Shown piece after piece: positions 1-7,171 of a stretch of DNA of 14,530 nucleotides (position 1 is its first letter; each line of letters starts with the position of its first letter). The stretch covers positions 1 through 14,530 of the forward strand of contig SKNI01000144.1 of NCBI GenBank assembly GCA_007120615.1, in the 5' to 3' direction. Below the pieces are notes generated by a model, which saw only the letters and a list, made by a program, of their open reading frames with translations, searched no databases and was not told the origin of the DNA. Origin of the DNA: Myxococcales bacterium. GTDB lineage: Bacteria > Myxococcota_A > Bradymonadia > Bradymonadales > Bradymonadaceae. A program made the translations under genes and the position numbers.

Positions 1-112
1 AGTTCCAGTGTTGAGTAACCCAGCAATTGAATCGAAGGGTAAAAATTGGGCTTCTTCAACGAATGAGGCTAACAAAAATCTCGCGGGTCGTCACAGCGCA
101 TAAACAAGAAAC

Positions 113-140
113 AAAAAACCCCGGGCCGTACGACCCGGGG
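113..140 (-). terminator. Rho-independent terminator after secF
   Basis: On the minus strand a perfect 7-bp stem (CCCCGGG at 140-134 pairing with CCCGGGG at 125-119) with an 8-nt loop is followed directly by TTTTTT (118-113) and more T-rich sequence. It lies about 34 bp past the secF stop, so it closes the queA-tgt-yajC-secD-secF transcript. Positions 1-112 beyond it show no gene I can support. Confidence 0.9.
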
Positions 141-173
141 TCAGAGGGTGAAAATCAGGTCACCAGGGGCTGC

Positions 174-1358
174 TCAGAGCCCATCGGTGCTCTCGGCTTT
201 ATCGAGCATCTCCTGAGCTTTCTGCCTGGTCTTTAAGAATTCGTCCATCTTCAGCATCACCGGCGATGCGACGAAGACCGAAGAGTAGGTTCCCACGACG
301 ATGCCGATAATCAAAGCCACGGCGAAGTCTTGAATCAGACCGGTGGCGATGACCGCGATCGAGACGACTGCCAGCAGGGTCGTGAAAGAGGTCACCAACG
401 TACGGCTCATCGTCTGATTGATGGCCTCATTGGTGATCTCTTCAACCGAGCGGGTGCCGGCGCTCTCCATATTCTCCCGAATCCGGTCGAAGACGACGAT
501 CGTATCGTTTAGAGAATAACCGATAATGGTCAACAGAGCCGCCACGATGGGGAGGCTTATCTCAATATCGAGAACAATAAACAGACCCATAGCGATGGTG
601 ATATCGTGTGCCAGGGCCGCTACGGCGCCCGGTGAATAGCGGGTATCGAAACGGAACCAGATATAGGCCAGAATCGCCAGGAGGGCGAAGAACATCGCCA
701 GCATCCCGTCGGTTCGAAGCTGTTCACCGGCACGAGGACCGACCGTCTCCAGCCGCTCCAGACCTCCAGACTCCGAAAATCGCTCACCAAAGAAATCGTT
801 GAAACCGGTTCGAATGATATTCTGGAGATCCTGAAATCGCAGGAGATAGAAAGCTTCCTCTGCTTGGCCCATTGATTCCACGGAGACTCGATGGAGGCCG
901 GCGGCCAGAACTGCGGCTTCGATCTCCTCGAGATCCTTCAATTCCGTAAAGCGCAGATCCATCCGATCCGGCTGTTCCGAATTCCAGACACCTCGTTCGT
1001 AATCGCCGAGGCCTTCGAGTTGATCATTGATGGCGTCCACTACCGTCTGGTCGACGACGGAAACGTCCTGAGTCTGCACCAAAAAGCGGCGTTCCGCAGC
1101 CGAACCGAAGCGTTGCACAACGGCATCGCTTAGGCCAATGGACTCCGCAGCCTCGCGAACTTCCTGATCGGTAACTTCCTCATTGAAGTGCACGATCATC
1201 TCGGTACCACCCTGGAAATCAATACCCCAGTGCGGCCCTTGAATCGTTAGAAATAACAGGCTTCCGATGATCAGGAATAGCGAGATAAACTTGGTGTATT
1301 TTCGCTTCCCCATGATGTCGTAATTCGTGTCATAGGGATAGATTTGCAGCATCTTCAT
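174..1358 (-). CDS. secF: Protein translocase subunit SecF
   Basis: SecF is an inner-membrane subunit of the SecDF-YajC complex, an RND-type proton-driven device that helps pull Sec substrates out on the periplasmic side. Visible features: first membrane segment about residues 23-40; the conserved GIDFQGG at 45-51; a periplasmic head domain; VGPRAGEQL at 206-214; then a five-helix membrane domain (about 216-370) with ALAHD at 248-252 and GYSLNDTIVVFDRIREN at 280-296, the family's signature transmembrane motif. At 394 residues it is longer than E. coli SecF (323). The extra length lies mainly in the periplasmic head, about residues 85-200. The start is an ATG, with a weak GA-rich SD (GAAGAGAA) just upstream; Met3 is an alternative. 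It is the last gene of the cluster, 73 bp after secD, and is followed by a strong terminator. Family assignment is secure. Confidence 0.96.
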   Translation of the reverse strand: MKMLQIYPYDTNYDIMGKRKYTKFISLFLIIGSLLFLTIQGPHWGIDFQGGTEMIVHFNEEVTDQEVREAAESIGLSDAVVQRFGSAAERRFLVQTQDVSVVDQTVVDAINDQLEGLGDYERGVWNSEQPDRMDLRFTELKDLEEIEAAVLAAGLHRVSVESMGQAEEAFYLLRFQDLQNIIRTGFNDFFGERFSESGGLERLETVGPRAGEQLRTDGMLAMFFALLAILAYIWFRFDTRYSPGAVAALAHDITIAMGLFIVLDIEISLPIVAALLTIIGYSLNDTIVVFDRIRENMESAGTRSVEEITNEAINQTMSRTLVTSFTTLLAVVSIAVIATGLIQDFAVALIIGIVVGTYSSVFVASPVMLKMDEFLKTRQKAQEMLDKAESTDGL

Positions 1359-1381
1359 AGAATTCTCTTCACTTTCTGGAC

Positions 1382-1399
1382 GCCGTCGTTGCCGACGGC
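1382..1399. repeat. Hairpin in the secD-secF spacer
   Basis: GCCGTCG (1382-1388) and CGACGGC (1393-1399) form a perfect 7-bp stem with a 4-nt loop, centred in the 73-bp gap between secD and secF. No T-run follows in the direction of transcription, so it is not a standard terminator. A 10-bp direct repeat, GTTGCCGACG, overlaps it (1388-1397) and recurs at 1414-1423. It could stabilise mRNA or set the secD/secF ratio; that is inference. Confidence 0.5.
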
Positions 1400-1431
1400 C
1401 GTTCGCTCGAAATGTTGCCGACGCGGTGCCG

Positions 1432-3246
1432 TCAGATACTTAGCTTATTGGTCTTGGTTCGGTGCATCCACTCTACGAAGAGCAGTCGAGTTACGTAGAC
1501 TGCCGTAAAGAGGGTGCAGGCGATACCAATCAACAGGGTCACGGCGAAGCCTCGAATCGGACCGGTGCCGTATTGCAACAGAATCAAGGCCGCGATGCCC
1601 GTAGTAATATTGGCATCGAAGACCGCGGAGTAGGCTTTTGCGAACCCCTCGTTGATGGCCTCCTTCATCGGTTTTCCGAGAACGTATTCCTCTCGTATTC
1701 GCTCGTAGATGATCACGTTTGCATCCACCGCCATACCGACGGTCAGAATGATTCCGGCGATGCCCGGCAGGGTCAGAGTTGCTCCCAGCCCGGCGAGTCC
1801 GGCCATGATTAAGATCAGGTTCATCGAGAGCGCCAGAGTAGAGATGGCACCGCTGCGACGGTAATAAAAAACCATGAATAAGATGACCAGAATACTTCCG
1901 ACCATCAGCGCTCTGAAACTGGACTCGATGGAGTCCTGTCCCAGCGTGGGACCGACGAGGGTCTCAAATTGAAGCTCCAGCGGAGCGGGCAGGGCGCCGT
2001 GGCGAAGAAGCATGACCAATTCCTGGGCTTCTTCTTGAATCTCAGTAAAGGATTGCATCGAACCGAGGGTAATTCGAGCGCGGCCGCCGAGGATGGGCTC
2101 ATTGATCACGGGAGCGCTGTTGACCTCATCATCCATCAAGATCGCAAACCGCTTGCCCACGTTATTGGTGGTGGCCTCGCCGAAGAGGTCCGCCCCGCGA
2201 GCGTCGAAGTTCAACGCGACGTAGGGCTGAGCGACCTGCTGGTCGATGGCGACACGGGCGTCCTGGATATAATCACCGGTTAGAAGGGTATCTCTAAAGA
2301 TGAGGTAACTCATCCAATAGGATTGCTCCTCGTCGAGGATGCCCTCTTCGCGGTCGATATAAACGGGGTGTAATTGATAACCGATGACCCGGTCTTCGGG
2401 AATTCGGCCCTCGAAGAATTCCGCCAGAGTATCTTTATCCTGATGGGTGACCGACATATAGCCGCCGCTGATGCTGCGAAGGGCGAAACCTTCGGGCAAT
2501 TGGCCGCGGAATTGGTTGAAATATTCGTTGGTGCCATCGTCGTCGACCATTCGGAAGCGAAGCTGAGCGGTCTGGCCAATGAGTCGTTTGGCGCGCTCGA
2601 CGTCGTCGTCGCGAATACCGGGGAGCTGCACGACGATGTCGTCCATTCCCTGGCGATTGATGGTGGGTTCGGTGACACCGAGAGCATCAATTCGAGAGCG
2701 AATCGTCTCGATGGCCTGATCAACGGCAAAGCCCTTGGTCTCTTCGATATAATCCTCATCCATGGTCAGCCGAAGCGTACCACCTCCGCGATCAACGCGG
2801 TTGAATTGAGGAAAGAAGCTCATGAAGTCTTCGTTCACCAGCGATCGATCATCGGGATCGCTGAAATTGACATCCACATAGAGGTTGCCCTGGGTATGTC
2901 GAATGTCGACATCGATATCGGCTTTGACGTTCTGCAGCCGGGCTTCGATATCACCGACGGTTCGCTCCAGACGATCCTGGACGGCCCGGTCTACATACAC
3001 ATGGTATTGCAGAAGGAGACCGCCCTGAAGGTCGAGCCCCAGGGTGAGAGGCTGGATATTCTTCCAGGTTGCTTCTCCCCCCTCATATTCGGAGGCCTCC
3101 ACAAAATGGGAGGCGATCCCTTCGGTGGTAGCTGGATTTCCGTCGAGCTTTCCGCTCTGGAAGTCGATGATCGTCGGGGCCAGTACATAAAGGGCGACCG
3201 CAATCGCCACCAGTACAATTCCCCATCGGTAAAGTGAACTTTTCAT
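1432..3246 (-). CDS. secD: Protein translocase subunit SecD
   Basis: SecD is the large subunit of the proton-driven SecDF-YajC complex in the inner membrane. With the chosen start it is 604 residues, close to E. coli SecD (615). Visible features: first membrane helix about residues 8-25; GLDLQGG at 70-76; the periplasmic P1 region with QAIETIRSRIDALGV (177-191); LRHGALPAPLEL (414-425) and VGPTLGQDSI (431-440) leading into the C-terminal membrane domain (about 445-590); and GMAVDANVIIYERIREE at 504-520. That last motif carries the transmembrane Asp implicated in proton transport in this family. The frame can be opened further upstream to a TTG at 3312. I chose the ATG at 3246 because GGAG lies 10 nt before it and the protein then begins directly with a basic residue and a membrane helix, as SecD proteins usually do. 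It lies 99 bp downstream of yajC with this start. Confidence 0.96.
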   Translation of the reverse strand: MKSSLYRWGIVLVAIAVALYVLAPTIIDFQSGKLDGNPATTEGIASHFVEASEYEGGEATWKNIQPLTLGLDLQGGLLLQYHVYVDRAVQDRLERTVGDIEARLQNVKADIDVDIRHTQGNLYVDVNFSDPDDRSLVNEDFMSFFPQFNRVDRGGGTLRLTMDEDYIEETKGFAVDQAIETIRSRIDALGVTEPTINRQGMDDIVVQLPGIRDDDVERAKRLIGQTAQLRFRMVDDDGTNEYFNQFRGQLPEGFALRSISGGYMSVTHQDKDTLAEFFEGRIPEDRVIGYQLHPVYIDREEGILDEEQSYWMSYLIFRDTLLTGDYIQDARVAIDQQVAQPYVALNFDARGADLFGEATTNNVGKRFAILMDDEVNSAPVINEPILGGRARITLGSMQSFTEIQEEAQELVMLLRHGALPAPLELQFETLVGPTLGQDSIESSFRALMVGSILVILFMVFYYRRSGAISTLALSMNLILIMAGLAGLGATLTLPGIAGIILTVGMAVDANVIIYERIREEYVLGKPMKEAINEGFAKAYSAVFDANITTGIAALILLQYGTGPIRGFAVTLLIGIACTLFTAVYVTRLLFVEWMHRTKTNKLSI

Positions 3247-3256
3247 AAAACCGAAA

Positions 3257-3260
3257 CTCC
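3257..3260 (-). promoter_or_regulatory. Ribosome binding site deciding the secD start
   Basis: GGAG on the minus strand (complement of CTCC at 3257-3260) sits 10 nt upstream of the ATG at 3246. It favours this start over the in-frame TTG at 3312, which would add 22 non-conserved residues. Confidence 0.6.
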
Positions 3261-3345
3261 GCTCGGGTCGACCGCAATCCCTCAACGTTTCGTCAGGGGC
3301 GGCTCCGCTCAATCAATCGCTTATGTCGTTAATAGGACGACGAGA

Positions 3346-3780
3346 TCACCACTTGGCTTTCTTCTTTTTCTTTCCGTCGTCGTCTTCTTCTTCATCGGTG
3401 TCGTCGCTGCTGCTGCTGTCTTCGCTTTCTTTGGGGTCTGCTTTCGTCGTCGATGCACCACTTTTAGCGCTGACTTCGAATTCTTCACGGGTCTTTTGAA
3501 TCTTCTGGCGCTCGATTTCAATTTTGGTGCCCCGAGCGATCTCCAATTCAACGGTATGCTCGTTGACGGTTTTGATTTTGCCGAAGACTCCACCGGCGGT
3601 AACCACCTGGTCGCCTTTTTTCAACGAAGAGACCAGCGACTGGTGACGACGCAGTTCTTTGTTCTGAGGTCGAATCAGGAAAAACCAGAAGATCAAAAAG
3701 ATAACGCCGAACATGGCGAGGGTGGACATTAACTCACCGCCACCGCCTTGTTGCGCTATGATCCAGAATGAAAAATTCAT
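3346..3780 (-). CDS. yajC: Preprotein translocase subunit YajC
   Basis: YajC is a small single-pass inner-membrane protein that co-purifies with SecDF. It has the family layout: a short periplasmic N-terminus with a Q/G-rich stretch (residues 10-15), a membrane helix at about 18-40 ending in FFLIRPQNKE (the RPQ motif is the clearest family mark), then the cytoplasmic domain with LKKGDQVVTAGGVFGKI (about 53-69). It is 144 residues, against about 110 in E. coli. The extra length is a C-terminal tail after about residue 105: serine-rich, then a run of Asp/Glu, then five lysines. The start is ATG at 3780, with GGAG 11 nt upstream. It sits between tgt and secD as in E. coli. Confidence 0.94.
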   Translation of the reverse strand: MNFSFWIIAQQGGGGELMSTLAMFGVIFLIFWFFLIRPQNKELRRHQSLVSSLKKGDQVVTAGGVFGKIKTVNEHTVELEIARGTKIEIERQKIQKTREEFEVSAKSGASTTKADPKESEDSSSSDDTDEEEDDDGKKKKKAKW

Positions 3781-3825
3781 GAACGTTCCGACTCCAAATC
3801 GACGAAGTAAATGGGAAGGTTGTTA

Positions 3826-3845
3826 CAGCCCACTAGTCTGGGCTG
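3826..3845. repeat. Inverted repeat in the tgt-yajC intergenic region
   Basis: CAGCCCA (3826-3832) and TGGGCTG (3839-3845) form a perfect 7-bp stem with a 6-nt loop, 46 bp before the yajC start. The 183-bp gap 3781-3963 is the longest in this cluster and holds no gene. No T-run follows the hairpin on the minus strand, so it resembles a leader hairpin or operator more than a terminator. I could not find a convincing -35/-10 pair here. Confidence 0.45.
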
Positions 3846-3963
3846 GTCTTTGCGCAGTCGCTTACAACAAAAAGGGACGGCGGCAATTTATTTCCCTGAC
3901 CTTCGATGCCAGTTCTGAGCATGCCCAAAGGTCGCTGTGACTTATCAGCGCAGAAACGGCAGG

Positions 3964-5118
3964 TCAAGGGCGCGGTGGGGAAGCGGATTCATTTCGAGCG
4001 GCATAGAAATTCTTTCGAAATGCTTCGAAGCGTCCGTTGAGAATCGCCTCCCGAGCCTCGGTGACGAGGTGCAGAAAGTAGCGAAGGTTATGAAGGGTCG
4101 CCAACTGGGAGGCCAGAATCTCGCGACTTTTGTAGAGATGTCGAAGATAGGCCCGGGTGAAGTTCTGGCAGGTATAACAGTCACAATTGGGATCCACGGG
4201 GCGCAGATCCTTTGCGAACGTAGCGTTTCGAATCTTTAGGACCCCCTCACTGGTAAAGCATTGTCCATTGCGGGCGTTTCGAGTGGGAAGGACACAATCG
4301 AACATATCGATCCCTCGGGCGATGCACTCCACCAGATCCTCGGGAGTCCCCACCCCCATCAGGTAGCGGGGTTTATCATCGGGCATCAGGGGCGCGGTGA
4401 ATTCGACGGTGTCATACATCGCCTGAGACTCTTCTCCGACGCTGAGACCACCGATAGCAAAGCCGTCAAAGGGAAGGGGACAGAGAGCGTCGACATGCTC
4501 CCTGCGGAGATCCTCGCGGATGCCTCCCTGCAGAATTCCGAAGAGCGCGCAGTCCGGTCGGGTCCGGGCTTGAAGGCATCGTGTCTCCCAGCGGGTAGTT
4601 CGGGCCATGCTCTCGCGCATATACTCTTCGGAGACCCCCGACGGGGGACATTCGTCGAAGGCCATCATGATATCGCTTCCCAGGACCTCCTGGATCTCGA
4701 TGACCTTCTCGGGAGTAAAGAAGTGGCGAGAGCCCGAGATATGATCTTGAAACTCGACGCCGTCTTCCCGAATCTTTCGCAGGTCTTTGAGGCTAAATAC
4801 CTGATAGCCCCCGGAGTCTGTGAGAATGGGTCGGTCCCAGTTCATCATCTGGTGGAGACCTCCGTGGAGTTCGATGACCTCCAGGCCGGGGCGAAGATAG
4901 AGGTGGTAGGTATTTCCCAGTACGATCTGGGCCTGCACTTCTTCGACCAGTTGATCGGGACGCATTGCCTTTACGGTACCGAGAGTACCGACGGGCATAA
5001 AGATCGGGGTCTTGATCTCTCCGTGAGCGGTTTGAATCCGACCGGCTCGGGCGGCGCCGTCGGTGGCCTCTTCGGTAAAGGAGAATACATCGCATTCGAC
5101 AAGTTCAGAGGTCTTCAT
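3964..5118 (-). CDS. tgt: Queuine tRNA-ribosyltransferase (tRNA-guanine transglycosylase)
   Basis: Tgt replaces guanine at the wobble position (G34) of tRNAs for Asp, Asn, His and Tyr with the queuosine precursor preQ1, in the cytoplasm. All key elements are present: DSGGYQVFSL with the active-site Asp at 101; GNTYHL at 69-74; LQGG at 197-200; GVGTPEDL at 256-262; the nucleophile Asp274 in the motif FDCVLPTRNARNG; and the zinc site Cys312, Cys314, Cys317 and His343. It has 384 residues, a normal family length. The ATG at 5118 lacks a clear SD. The first eight or so residues precede the point where family members usually begin, but no better in-frame start is visible. It follows queA by 59 bp. 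The product of Tgt is the substrate of QueA. Confidence 0.96.
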   Translation of the reverse strand: MKTSELVECDVFSFTEEATDGAARAGRIQTAHGEIKTPIFMPVGTLGTVKAMRPDQLVEEVQAQIVLGNTYHLYLRPGLEVIELHGGLHQMMNWDRPILTDSGGYQVFSLKDLRKIREDGVEFQDHISGSRHFFTPEKVIEIQEVLGSDIMMAFDECPPSGVSEEYMRESMARTTRWETRCLQARTRPDCALFGILQGGIREDLRREHVDALCPLPFDGFAIGGLSVGEESQAMYDTVEFTAPLMPDDKPRYLMGVGTPEDLVECIARGIDMFDCVLPTRNARNGQCFTSEGVLKIRNATFAKDLRPVDPNCDCYTCQNFTRAYLRHLYKSREILASQLATLHNLRYFLHLVTEAREAILNGRFEAFRKNFYAARNESASPPRP

Positions 5119-5177
5119 GGGGCCCGCGTGTAAAAAAGAAACGGGAAAGTGGAGCAGAGTGAAAAGCGGTTCAGAGT

Positions 5178-6335
5178 TCAGCCCGGAAAGAGCAGGCTGG
5201 CGTCGCCGTAGCTATAAAAGCGGTAGTCTTCTTCGACGGCCGTCTCGTAGAGATGGCGCATGGCCGGATAGCCGACAAAGCCGGCGACCAACGCCAGGAG
5301 CGTGGAGCAGGGCAGATGAAAGTTGGTGATCAGTCCCTGACAGACCGAGAAAGTGCTTCCTGGCTTCAAAAAGATATCGGTGGAGCGCCAACCCGGCTCG
5401 AACGGGCTGGCCAGGAGGGCTTCGGCTTCCAGCGCTCTGGCGGAGGTCGTGCCCACGGCGATGACTCGACCGCCACGCTCCCGACAGGCTTCAATCGCTT
5501 CGGAAAACCCTTCCGGGATAAAATATTCTTCGCGATGCATGACGTGGTCGGAGAGGCGCTTTTCTCGGACCGGCTGAAAGGTTCCCGGCCCCACGGTCAA
5601 CGTCAACTCCGTGCGGTAGACGCCCCGATTTTCGAGGTCCTGGAGGAGTTGCTCCGTAAAATGGAGTCCCGCCGTGGGCGCCGCGACGGCACCGGCGACG
5701 GTGGCAAATACCGTCTGATACCGGGAGTGATCCTCTTTGGTCAATGTGGGCTCCCCGGACAGTTTTCGCTGACGCATTATATAAGGTGGGAGGGGGATCT
5801 CACCGAAGGCCTCCAGAAACTCCAGAGGAGTGCCACGCCAGTCTATCTCCACCAACGCATCTCCCGATTCGGCGCTGGCGACCACGATCGGAGGAAGGTC
5901 TGGTCGCTTAGGATCGCCCAACTTCATGCCGTCGCGCACGGGCTTGGACGAACCCGTCATACAGCGAAGGCGAAGGGAGGAAAAAGCATTATTCCACGAT
6001 GATTTCCCGTCGCCACCTTCTGGATGGAGCACAAAGAGCTCTACCTTGCCCCCGGTCTCTTTAAATACCTGCAGGCGGGCCGGCACGACACGGGTATTAT
6101 TGAAGACCAGGAGATCACCCTTTGAGAGGTGGGTGAACAGGTTTTCGAACCGATCATGATGAAGGGTGAGATCTTCACCATCTAATACCAGCAGTCTCGA
6201 TAGATCTCGTCGATCCTTGGGATCCGTCGCGATCTGGGCTTCCGGTAAGGCATATTCGTAGGCGTCGAGGTCATCGAGTTCGATCTCGCCGATGGCGGAA
6301 GCCCAGGTTTTTTTATTCTTTTGCATTTCGGACAT
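5178..6335 (-). CDS. queA: S-adenosylmethionine:tRNA ribosyltransferase-isomerase
   Basis: QueA transfers the ribosyl part of S-adenosylmethionine to preQ1 already placed in tRNA, giving epoxyqueuosine. Conserved family blocks are visible: RDLSRLLVLD (43-52), FNNTRVVPARL (78-88), GEIPLPPYI (178-186), VAAPTAGLHFT (217-227), VGPGTFQPV (248-256), HREEY (267-271), VGTTSARALE (294-303), ITNFHLPCSTLLALVAG (336-352) and YSYGDASLLF (374-383). At 385 residues it is longer than the usual 345-360. About 20 residues at the N-terminus, lysine-rich and containing an A7 homopolymer, precede the conserved DxxDYxLP-like start. No later in-frame ATG lies before the conserved core except Met4, so the extension appears genuine. 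It is the first gene of the cluster and is divergent from the J/TPR gene. Confidence 0.95.
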   Translation of the reverse strand: MSEMQKNKKTWASAIGEIELDDLDAYEYALPEAQIATDPKDRRDLSRLLVLDGEDLTLHHDRFENLFTHLSKGDLLVFNNTRVVPARLQVFKETGGKVELFVLHPEGGDGKSSWNNAFSSLRLRCMTGSSKPVRDGMKLGDPKRPDLPPIVVASAESGDALVEIDWRGTPLEFLEAFGEIPLPPYIMRQRKLSGEPTLTKEDHSRYQTVFATVAGAVAAPTAGLHFTEQLLQDLENRGVYRTELTLTVGPGTFQPVREKRLSDHVMHREEYFIPEGFSEAIEACRERGGRVIAVGTTSARALEAEALLASPFEPGWRSTDIFLKPGSTFSVCQGLITNFHLPCSTLLALVAGFVGYPAMRHLYETAVEEDYRFYSYGDASLLFPG

Positions 6336-6356
6336 CGTAAACCGCGTCTGTGATAC

Positions 6357-6391
6357 TTGTTCCCTGAACCTTCCATGCTACACTGGTTCAG
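6357..6391 (+). promoter_or_regulatory. Candidate promoter with inverted-repeat operator
   Basis: The -35-like TTGTTC (6357-6362) and -10-like TACACT (6379-6384) are 16 bp apart, and a TG dinucleotide one base before the -10 makes it an extended -10. The perfect inverted repeat CTGAACC (6364-6370) / GGTTCAG (6385-6391) flanks the -10 symmetrically, as an operator would. It lies in the 107-bp gap between divergent queA and the J/TPR gene and points at the latter. Both assignments are by eye. On the other strand TTGACC (6408-6403) is a possible queA -35 without a good -10. Confidence 0.4.
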
Positions 6392-6442
6392 AATCCCGTC
6401 GGGGTCAAAACACAAATTCAGCGAAATTGAAAGTGGATTTTC

Positions 6443-7171
6443 ATGCCGAAGGTTGACTCAAAAGAAGGGCGAGAGAACCGATTGGGTCGCATTCAGACGA
6501 TCGTTCAGGAAGATTATGAGCGGATCCAGAGTGCCCCCGGTCCGTACGTGATTCTCAATCTGACTCCCGATGCCACGGCAGTGGAGGTCAGGGAGCGATA
6601 CGAGCGATACGAACGGTTTTATCGAGCCGAGAATTTCCAGCGCCTCGGAGATATGGATTTGACGCGAAAGGCTCTCGACATTCGACGAGCTATCGGTGGA
6701 GCCATGGTCGAGATTCAAACCCGGGCCGAGGCCCGCGATATTGAAGCCGGGCTCCCCACTCCCAATGATCGACCGGCGTTGCCGGACGTCGACCCCGACG
6801 CTTCGGCGATGGGCGATATCTACTTTCGCGATGGCCTCAGCTATCTGCGACTGGGAGATTTCAACGCCGCCAGAGAACACCTGGAGAGGGCCTGTTCCTA
6901 TGATCCTTCCCGGGGTATTATCCTGGCCAACCTCGCCTATACTCGATTCAAGCTCGATCCGACCAAAAAAGAGCACATCGAGGAGACCGGGCGAAACCTC
7001 TCGCAGGCTGCCAGCATGGAGCCTGACAACCCCGAGATCTTTACGCTGATGGCACGCTTCGGGATCAACACCAGCGATCAGCAGATGGCCCATCGGGCGA
7101 TTGAGCGGCTGGAGTTATTAAAACCCGACCATCCCCGCCTGGAGCGCCTTAAAAAGCGGGCAAAGTATTAA
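6443..7171 (+). CDS. Degenerate J-like domain plus TPR protein
   Basis: This is a 242-residue cytoplasmic protein with no signal peptide or membrane segment. Residues about 32-93 resemble a J domain: PYVILNLTPDATAVEVRERYERY matches the YxxLgl...eIk.aYr pattern, followed by FQRLGDMDLTRKALDIRRA. The HPD tripeptide needed to stimulate Hsp70 is absent; the corresponding stretch reads ERFYRAENF. Residues about 124-172 form one clear TPR (GLSYLRLGDFNAAREHLERACSYDP, 131-154) and part of a second (ANLAYTRFKLDP), with further helical repeats to about 235. It probably works as a protein-binding scaffold rather than an active co-chaperone; that is inference. The ATG at 6443 has a weak AAGTGGA about 6 nt upstream. 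Its stop overlaps the stop end of the convergent gene by 23 bp. No orthologous named gene is recognised. Confidence 0.75.
   Translation: MPKVDSKEGRENRLGRIQTIVQEDYERIQSAPGPYVILNLTPDATAVEVRERYERYERFYRAENFQRLGDMDLTRKALDIRRAIGGAMVEIQTRAEARDIEAGLPTPNDRPALPDVDPDASAMGDIYFRDGLSYLRLGDFNAAREHLERACSYDPSRGIILANLAYTRFKLDPTKKEHIEETGRNLSQAASMEPDNPEIFTLMARFGINTSDQQMAHRAIERLELLKPDHPRLERLKKRAKY

Noticed and set aside
27..236. A 69-residue plus-strand frame near the left edge
   Set aside because: It runs through the secF terminator and into the end of secF, with no SD or similarity that I recognise.
2374..3237. A 287-residue open frame on the plus strand opposite secD
   Set aside because: It is fully antisense to a well-conserved gene, has no recognisable domain, and is explained by the codon bias of secD.
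3868..3895. Possible terminator after tgt (AGGGA/TCCCT with a following T5 on the minus strand)
   Set aside because: The stem is only 5 bp with a 15-nt loop, too weak to call. Conserved gene order favours read-through into yajC.
4261..5133. A 290-residue open frame on the plus strand opposite tgt
   Set aside because: It is antisense to all catalytic motifs of Tgt and has no domain or SD; a shadow frame.
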